From BS750m-G69 sp964441235 (GTDB taxonomy: Bacteria; Fidelibacterota; UBA2242), in the NCBI GenBank assembly GCA_964441235.1, contig CAYTUQ010000011.1, forward strand, positions 1 through 64,000: a DNA stretch of 64,000 nucleotides, given 5' to 3'. The translations under genes and the position numbers were made by a program. Below the pieces are notes generated by a model that worked only from the letters and a program-made list of their open reading frames with translations, did not search any database and was not told the origin of the DNA. Shown here in pieces: positions 58,635-64,000 of the stretch. Within the stretch, counting starts at the first letter, position 1; each line of letters begins with the position of its first letter.

Positions 58635-60521
58635 ATGAAGACAAGTAGCGCAGAAAAAAAGAATATTTTCATTTTTTCAGCAGTAGTTTTGAATATTTTA
58701 ACAGTTTTTTGCTTCCTAATTATTTTCGAGTTGCCATTAGTTGCTGGAGAGAAAGAGGAATTCGAATATTTTATTACTGTAAAAAATGATAGATTGATGG
58801 ATGGAAATAAAGTTTTTCGGTTTATTTCTTTCAATGTTCCCAATTTGCTTACAGTAGAAGATAATTTGCCATTCACAGAAACCAATCCCTGGCGTTTACC
58901 AAATAAGTTTGAAATAGAAGATGCTTTAAAAACCATCTGGCAGTTGGGTGGGCAAGTGGCACGCACCTATGTCATTACTGTTAGAAGAGAAGGCGAATCC
59001 GAAGAGATACCTCGCTTTGTTTTGGGACCGGGGAAATTTAACGAATCAGCATTTCAGACCCTGGATAAAATTTTAGCACTTGCAAATCAGTACGGTATAC
59101 GATTGCTAATTCCTTTGGTAGACAACTGGAAATGGATGGGTGGTAAAACTCAATATGCAGCTTTTCGCGGGAAAAAACCTGCCAAATTCTGGACAGACGA
59201 GCAGATAAAGTCGGATTTTAGGAAAACCCTCGAGTTTATTTTAAATAGAAAAAACACAATAACGGGTATTCCATACAAAGAAGATAAAGCCGTTTTAGCC
59301 TGGGAATTGGGAAATGAACTCCGGGATGTGCCAATGGACTGGATCAATGAGATGGCGCAGTATATCAAATCTATCGATCCAAACCATCTGGTTAACGATG
59401 GCGTCCAAAGTCATTTTCTGCGGCAAGAGGTTATTGAAAGCCCATACATCGACATTTTGTCAACCCATCATTATGAACCAAATCCAATCGAGATGATTGA
59501 TCATATTCGACAGGCGGCACAAAAAGCAAAGGGAAAAAAACCTTTCTATATTGGTGAATTCGGTTTCGTCACTCCAGGAGGTTTGGAAGAAGTAGTCAAT
59601 AATATAATTGAAACTGAAAATATAAGTGGTGCTTTGCTCTGGAGCCTGCGTTTCCACAATCAAGATGGGGGTTTTTATTGGCATTCTGAATTTTTTGGTC
59701 GTGAACTTTTTAAGGCTTACCATTTTCCGGGTTTTGATTCTGGCAAATTATATGGTGAACAAGAGACAATTAAGCTGATTCAAACAAAAGCCAGTGAAAT
59801 AGTGGGTAAGAATAATTCTCAGCTCTCAATACCAGAGCCGCCAAATCTATTGCCTTTTAATGATGTTGCTTATATATCTTGGCAAGGTTCTGTTGGTACT
59901 TCCAGTTACATTATTGAACGGTCACAAAAATCTACTGGTCCCTGGAATATTATTGCAGAAAATATATCTGACGCAGCGGTCGCTTATCGGCCAATATTTA
60001 GTGATGAAAGTGTCGAAATTGGGAAGAAATATTTTTACAGGGTCAGAGCAAAAAATTGCAAAGGAGTGTCGAATCCTTCTAATGTGGTAGGTCTTGTAGA
60101 AGTAAAACATTGTATTTTAATTGATGAAATGGAAAATTTTATGAGAATGTACTACTTTTCTGATGGATTACAACTTGAATATAAGAACGCACGTGATTTC
60201 AAAGAGGATTTCCATCGGATTAAAGGGGAAAAAGGTGCATATATTATATATTACACTTCTTATCCTCTTAGAGATATTAGAGTTTTTGTCTTTTCAAATC
60301 TTGGAAAAGATTGTTTAAAACTTACAGGTTCAAGAGATGGGACAGATTTTATTCCATTACTAATAAATCAAGAGAGTTTTGTAATATCTACTGCTGATTA
60401 TAATTATTATGAACCTATTCTCATTGACATTAATGATATACAAGATGAAATTTATTATTTGAAGATTGAATTTCTTAAGCCTTCACAAATAAGCAGAGTA
60501 GAGATTGAATATGGATATTAA
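58635..60521 (+). CDS. Exported GH5 endo-beta-mannanase-like glycoside hydrolase
   Basis: About 628 residues. After a hydrophobic N-terminal export or anchor segment (IFIFSAVVLNILTVFCFLII) comes a GH5/GH113-like TIM barrel. The acid/base is in LAWELGNELRDVPMDW, the conserved His/Tyr in DILSTHHYEPNP, and the nucleophile in KPFYIGEFGFVTPGG near residue 315. RLLIPLVDNWKWMGGKTQYA and ALLWSLRFHNQDGGFYWHSE are typical of GH5 mannanases (GH5_7 type). A fibronectin-like module (ISWQGSVGTSSYIIERS) and a C-terminal beta domain follow. It likely cuts mannan to oligosaccharides outside the inner membrane. GTG at 58626 is also open; the ATG at 58635 is preferred by its charged start. Confidence 0.85.
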   Translation: MKTSSAEKKNIFIFSAVVLNILTVFCFLIIFELPLVAGEKEEFEYFITVKNDRLMDGNKVFRFISFNVPNLLTVEDNLPFTETNPWRLPNKFEIEDALKTIWQLGGQVARTYVITVRREGESEEIPRFVLGPGKFNESAFQTLDKILALANQYGIRLLIPLVDNWKWMGGKTQYAAFRGKKPAKFWTDEQIKSDFRKTLEFILNRKNTITGIPYKEDKAVLAWELGNELRDVPMDWINEMAQYIKSIDPNHLVNDGVQSHFLRQEVIESPYIDILSTHHYEPNPIEMIDHIRQAAQKAKGKKPFYIGEFGFVTPGGLEEVVNNIIETENISGALLWSLRFHNQDGGFYWHSEFFGRELFKAYHFPGFDSGKLYGEQETIKLIQTKASEIVGKNNSQLSIPEPPNLLPFNDVAYISWQGSVGTSSYIIERSQKSTGPWNIIAENISDAAVAYRPIFSDESVEIGKKYFYRVRAKNCKGVSNPSNVVGLVEVKHCILIDEMENFMRMYYFSDGLQLEYKNARDFKEDFHRIKGEKGAYIIYYTSYPLRDIRVFVFSNLGKDCLKLTGSRDGTDFIPLLINQESFVISTADYNYYEPILIDINDIQDEIYYLKIEFLKPSQISRVEIEYGY

Positions 60522-61728
60522 TCAATTGTCAAAATGGCGTAATGATGTTTTTAATGAATTAACTAATGATATTCTGCCTTTTTGGATGAACAATACTATT
60601 GATAGAAAAAATGGCGGATTTTATGGCTGTATTACAAATAATTTAAAAAAGCTAGAAGATGCACCAAAGGGTCTTATCTTAAACAGTCGTATTCTCTGGA
60701 CATTTGCAGATGCTTATAATGCTTTTAAGAAAAAGGAATATTTAGATATAGCTAGTTATGCATATAATTATATGACTAAATATTTTTTCGATTTTGAGTT
60801 TGGGGGTGCTTATTGGCTGTTAGACTCCGCAGGGAGAGCGGTTGATAATAAAAAGAAAACTTATGGCCAGGCATTTGTTATTTACGCTCTTGCAGAATAT
60901 TATAGTGCAACGGGTTATAAAAAGGTTTTGGATCAGGCATTTTCTATTTTTGAGTTAATCGAAAAGTTTGGATACGATAATAAGTTTAAGGGCTATTTCG
61001 AAGCTTTTAACAGAAATTGGTCTATTGCCGAAGATATGCGTCTCAGTGATGTTGATATAAATGAGAAAAAATCTATGAATGCCCATTTGCACCTATTGGA
61101 GTCGTATACAAATCTTTATAGAGTCAGTAAAGATGAAAAGGTAAGATATAAATTAGTTGAGCTGATAGATGTTTTTTTATCATTTATTATTAACAAAAGA
61201 AGTTGTCACCTAAATTTATTTTTTGATGAAAAATGGGAAATAAAATCTAGAAACATCTCTTTTGGTCACGATATAGAATCTAGTTGGCTTCTATGCGAAG
61301 CTTCTGATTTGGTAAATGATTCTGAATTAAAACAAAGGGTATATGATATATCTAAAAAAATGGTTGAAGTAACTCAAGATGAGGGGCTAAATGAAGAAGG
61401 TGGTATCTACCTGGAAAAAGAAAAAGATGGAACATTGCATAAAGAAGTAGACTGGTGGCTACAAGCAGAAGCTGTAATAGGATTTTTGAATGCCTACCAA
61501 TTGACAAATTCAGAGCCTTTCCTTGAGCAATCTTACGCATGTTGGAAATTCATTGAAAGATATCTTATTGATAAAGAATATGGTGAATGGTTTTATGAAG
61601 TTTCAGAAAAGGGGATACCAAACCCTAACTTATTTAAAGTTTCTGAGTGGAAAGGACCATATCACAACGGACGTGCTTGTATGGAAATAATGAAGCGGTT
61701 AGATGCTATTTTGCAAAACAATAAGTGA
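60511..61728 (+). CDS. AGE-family epimerase, probable mannobiose/cellobiose 2-epimerase
   Basis: A 405-residue (alpha/alpha)6-barrel epimerase. Motifs fit cellobiose 2-epimerases more than N-acetylglucosamine epimerases: LPFWMNNTIDRKNGGFYGCI, NSRILWTFADAYNAF, KKTYGQAFVIYALAEYY, KSMNAHLHLLESYTNLYRV with a catalytic-type His, SFGHDIESSWLLCEA with the other, and EVDWWLQAEAVIGFLNAYQ. It would turn beta-1,4-mannobiose into mannosyl-glucose, the substrate of the GH130 phosphorylase that follows 16 bp later. ATG 60511 overlaps the mannanase stop by 11 bp and is preferred to the upstream TTG. Confidence 0.88.
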   Translation: MDINQLSKWRNDVFNELTNDILPFWMNNTIDRKNGGFYGCITNNLKKLEDAPKGLILNSRILWTFADAYNAFKKKEYLDIASYAYNYMTKYFFDFEFGGAYWLLDSAGRAVDNKKKTYGQAFVIYALAEYYSATGYKKVLDQAFSIFELIEKFGYDNKFKGYFEAFNRNWSIAEDMRLSDVDINEKKSMNAHLHLLESYTNLYRVSKDEKVRYKLVELIDVFLSFIINKRSCHLNLFFDEKWEIKSRNISFGHDIESSWLLCEASDLVNDSELKQRVYDISKKMVEVTQDEGLNEEGGIYLEKEKDGTLHKEVDWWLQAEAVIGFLNAYQLTNSEPFLEQSYACWKFIERYLIDKEYGEWFYEVSEKGIPNPNLFKVSEWKGPYHNGRACMEIMKRLDAILQNNK

Positions 61729-61744
61729 CTTTAAGAGTGAATAT

Positions 61745-62932
61745 ATGAATCAACGAGAATTTGAAAATGAAGTTAAGAATTTATTAAATGAACATGAAAA
61801 ATTAATTAGAAGGAAAAATGAACCTTTACCGTCTAAGAATCACATTTTTAGACGTTACAAATATCCTATAATTACAGCTGAACACACCCCAATCTTTTGG
61901 CGGTTTGATTTGAACTATGATACAAATCCTAATCTTCTGGAAAGGTTAGGGATTAACTCCGCTTTTAATTGTGGTGCTACTAAATGTAATGGACGTTACT
62001 GCTTGGTGGTTAGAGTAGAAGGATATGATCGTAAATCATTTTTTGCTGTAGCAGAGAGCTCTAATGGGATTGATAATTTTAGATTCTGGGATTACCCTAT
62101 TATTATGCCCGAGATTGATCGTCCAGATGTAAATGTTTATGATATTCGTTTAACCCAACATGAGGACAGCTGGATTTATGGCGTATTTTGTACTGAACGC
62201 AAAGACCCTAAAGCTCCTGAATGGGATACATTTTCAGCAGAAGCTCAAGCTGGAATTGCAAGAACAAAAGATTTGATTCACTGGGAACGTTTACCCAACT
62301 TGAAATCTCCCTCGCTCCAGCAGCGAAATGTGGTACTTCATCCTGAATTTGTAGATGGCAAATATGGATTTTACACGCGACCACAAGATGAATTTATTCA
62401 AACTCGTAAGGGTGGTGGAATTGGCTGGGGTTTGGTAGAAGATATTGAAAATCCTGTTATTACCGAGGAAATTATTATTCATCCAAAAGCCTACCATACT
62501 ATCTATGAGGTTAAAAATGGTGAAGGACCTGCACCATTAAAAACCGATGAAGGCTGGATGCATCTGGCTCATGGGGTTCGCAATACCGCAGGTGGGCTAC
62601 GATATGTACTTTATCTATATATGACTGACCTAAAAAAGCCATGGCAGATGACCCATCTTCCCGGGGGATATTTCCTGGCACCGGAAGGAGAGGAGAGGGT
62701 AGGAGATGTATCTAATGTCGTGTTCAGTAGTGGGTGGATTGCTGACGAGAATGGAAATGTGTTTATCTACTATGGTTCCTCAGATACTCGAACTCATGTT
62801 GTAACTACAACCCTGGAGAAACTTATTGACTATGTTGTTAATACACCAGAGGACCCGTTACGCTCGACTCTTTGTGTAAAACAACGAAAAGACTTAATCG
62901 ATCGAAATTTGAAAATTGGTAGAGTCAAATAG
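61745..62932 (+). CDS. GH130 family 4-O-beta-D-mannosyl-D-glucose phosphorylase-like enzyme
   Basis: A 395-residue five-bladed propeller phosphorylase. The GH130 signatures seen are NCGATKCNGRYCLVVRVEG, RPDVNVYDIRLTQHEDSWIY with the catalytic Asp, SLQQRNVVLHPEFVDGKYGF (phosphate-contacting Arg/His), GWGLVEDIENPVI, YEVKNGEGPAPLKTDEGWMH (phosphate/His segment), and NVFIYYGSSDTRTHV. These fit subfamily GH130_1, which cuts mannosyl-beta-1,4-glucose with phosphate to mannose-1-phosphate and glucose. Cytosolic, no signal peptide. The frame is open from 61703, but ATG 61745 gives the family-typical length. Confidence 0.9.
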   Translation: MNQREFENEVKNLLNEHEKLIRRKNEPLPSKNHIFRRYKYPIITAEHTPIFWRFDLNYDTNPNLLERLGINSAFNCGATKCNGRYCLVVRVEGYDRKSFFAVAESSNGIDNFRFWDYPIIMPEIDRPDVNVYDIRLTQHEDSWIYGVFCTERKDPKAPEWDTFSAEAQAGIARTKDLIHWERLPNLKSPSLQQRNVVLHPEFVDGKYGFYTRPQDEFIQTRKGGGIGWGLVEDIENPVITEEIIIHPKAYHTIYEVKNGEGPAPLKTDEGWMHLAHGVRNTAGGLRYVLYLYMTDLKKPWQMTHLPGGYFLAPEGEERVGDVSNVVFSSGWIADENGNVFIYYGSSDTRTHVVTTTLEKLIDYVVNTPEDPLRSTLCVKQRKDLIDRNLKIGRVK

Positions 62933-63221
62933 ATTATGATAAAATCAGTTAGGCACCAGGTATATGCCTGGCTCTTGACTAATATGAAAAGAAAACCATG
63001 GGGGCTACGGAGAAAATAATTAATTTTCTGTGTGATTCCATCTGGTTATCATTTAGATAAGGGGACAGTTTCTTTAGATTCGCACCAAAGATTTGATAAA
63101 CCGTGTGAAGATAAGTTGGGTATATTAATTTTACCTGCCTGTTCGGTACACAGGGAGGTAATAAACTGAGTAAAAATTTTTATTTTTCAGTCAATTTTAT
63201 TTTTCTGAAACAGGAAAAATC

Positions 63222-64000
63222 ATGTTCAAAAAATGCTGTTTTATCTTTATTTTTGTTGTTCAATATCAACTGAGCTTTTCTGAAAAAATGGAAACGAATA
63301 TGGAAGTTATCAACATACATGAGCACTGGCAATTTAAGAAGGCATCCCAGAAGAATTGGATGGAGGCAGAAGTTCCCGGTTGTATTCATACTGACTTGAT
63401 AAAAAATAAGATCATAAAAGGCCCCTTCTATCGGACTGTTGAAAAGGAAATTCAGTGGATTGGAGAAGAGGATTGGGAATATCAGACAACTTTTGATGTG
63501 CCTGATAAAATTTTGAAGAAAGAGAACGTTGAAATAATATTTAAAGGAATAGACACATACGCAGATATATATTTGAATGGCAATTTATTGATTTCAACAT
63601 ACAATATGTTTCGAGAATGGCGGGTTAATGTTAAAGATATCCTTAAGGCAAAGGGTAATGCATTACATATTTACTTTCATAATGTGTTTAAAGTAGATTT
63701 ACCTAAATGGGAAAATGCTCCCTTTAGACTATCTGCTTTTCCAAATAATGATCAATCTGACATCCAAATTGCTATGTATGCTCGTAAGGCTCAATTCCAC
63801 TATGGCTGGGATTGGGGCCCTCGACTCATAACCTGCGGTATTTGGCGTCCGGTTCAGCTTATTGCCTGGAATGATTTTATAATCAGGGATATCTTTATTC
63901 GCCAGGATTCTGTTTCTAAAGAATGCGCCCAATTGACAGCTGTTGTGGAAGCAGAGGCTGCGGAGGAAGTGTCAGCACAATTGTGGTTTTACCAGGGAGA
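63222..64000 (+). CDS. GH2 beta-mannosidase, N-terminal part (cut by window end)
   Basis: The frame from ATG 63222 stays open to the end of the window (259 complete codons). The signal peptide is FKKCCFIFIFVVQYQLSFS. The sugar-binding domain shows MEAEVPGCIHTDLIKNKII, EDWEYQTTFDVPDKIL, GIDTYADIYLNGNLLI and the beta-mannosidase hallmark RKAQFHYGWDWGPRLITCGI followed by WRPVQL. The catalytic Glu residues lie beyond the window. It would split mannose from oligosaccharide ends in the periplasm or outside. GGAAAA ribosome-binding site at 63213-63218. The spacer 62933-63221 carries only a weak hairpin (CCAGG/CCTGG near 62956-62971). Confidence 0.88.
   Translation, partial: MFKKCCFIFIFVVQYQLSFSEKMETNMEVINIHEHWQFKKASQKNWMEAEVPGCIHTDLIKNKIIKGPFYRTVEKEIQWIGEEDWEYQTTFDVPDKILKKENVEIIFKGIDTYADIYLNGNLLISTYNMFREWRVNVKDILKAKGNALHIYFHNVFKVDLPKWENAPFRLSAFPNNDQSDIQIAMYARKAQFHYGWDWGPRLITCGIWRPVQLIAWNDFIIRDIFIRQDSVSKECAQLTAVVEAEAAEEVSAQLWFYQG

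Overview
The window is a 64 kb AT-rich chromosomal segment that looks like an uncultured Gram-negative member of the FCB superphylum (KSB1, Calditrichota, Marinimicrobia or similar). The evidence is a short 285-residue primary sigma factor, a GWxTD-domain protein, two-component-regulator-type propeller repeats, a DUF4954 protein, a TonB receptor with a carboxypeptidase-like regulatory domain, and a secreted protein with a C-terminal NPFNP / YNILGRKV sorting-type domain. The exact phylum cannot be fixed by eye.

Layout. 0-13.6 kb is housekeeping: RNase HI, a YbaK deacylase, an aminotransferase overlapping ATP-type PEP carboxykinase, an IS982 remnant, Obg, DprA, a propeller/GWxTD/isocitrate-dehydrogenase-family operon, glycerate kinase and a YjbQ protein. 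13.7-23.3 kb is an accessory island bracketed by an intact initiator tRNA-Met and a second tRNA-Met-like copy whose D-loop is replaced by a hairpin. It holds three copies of the same HsdS 3' end, a group II intron, a GC-rich chimeric secreted protein, small mobile-element remnants, and an ATPase plus TOPRIM-like pair that resembles split anti-phage systems. 23.5-30.6 kb has nagB with a DUF4954 gene, a decayed secreted-protein gene, a lipoprotein, rpsU, rpoD and a nicotinamidase-like hydrolase.

30.6-39.6 kb is a minus-strand complex-I-like operon, nuoA-D-H-[repeat array]-J-K-L-M-N. It has no nuoB, C, E, F, G or I. By eye, the residues that form the quinone site and the E-channel have been lost from NuoD, H, A, J, K and partly L and M, while NuoN looks canonical and every frame is open. 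I consider this the most unusual system in the window. A 72-bp tandem repeat with base-pair-compensated hairpins lies where nuoI would usually be.

40-54 kb holds a cupin epimerase-like protein, ArfB, a lysophospholipase-like hydrolase, glycerol kinase, a Tat-exported DUF362 protein next to a NapH/NapG-like polyferredoxin, a TonB receptor, a nitroreductase, and an amino-acid permease with universal-stress domains. The permease is split at an A8 tract and preceded by a 52-residue membrane protein. 55-64 kb is a beta-mannan locus: LacI regulator, sodium symporter, GH5 mannanase, mannobiose 2-epimerase-like protein, GH130 mannosylglucose phosphorylase-like protein and a GH2 beta-mannosidase cut by the window end. 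A 403-bp decayed copy of the TonB receptor gene lies in front of it.

Intergenic DNA is rich in palindromes, short terminal-inverted-repeat elements and direct repeats. All calls are from reading the sequence; no searches were run.
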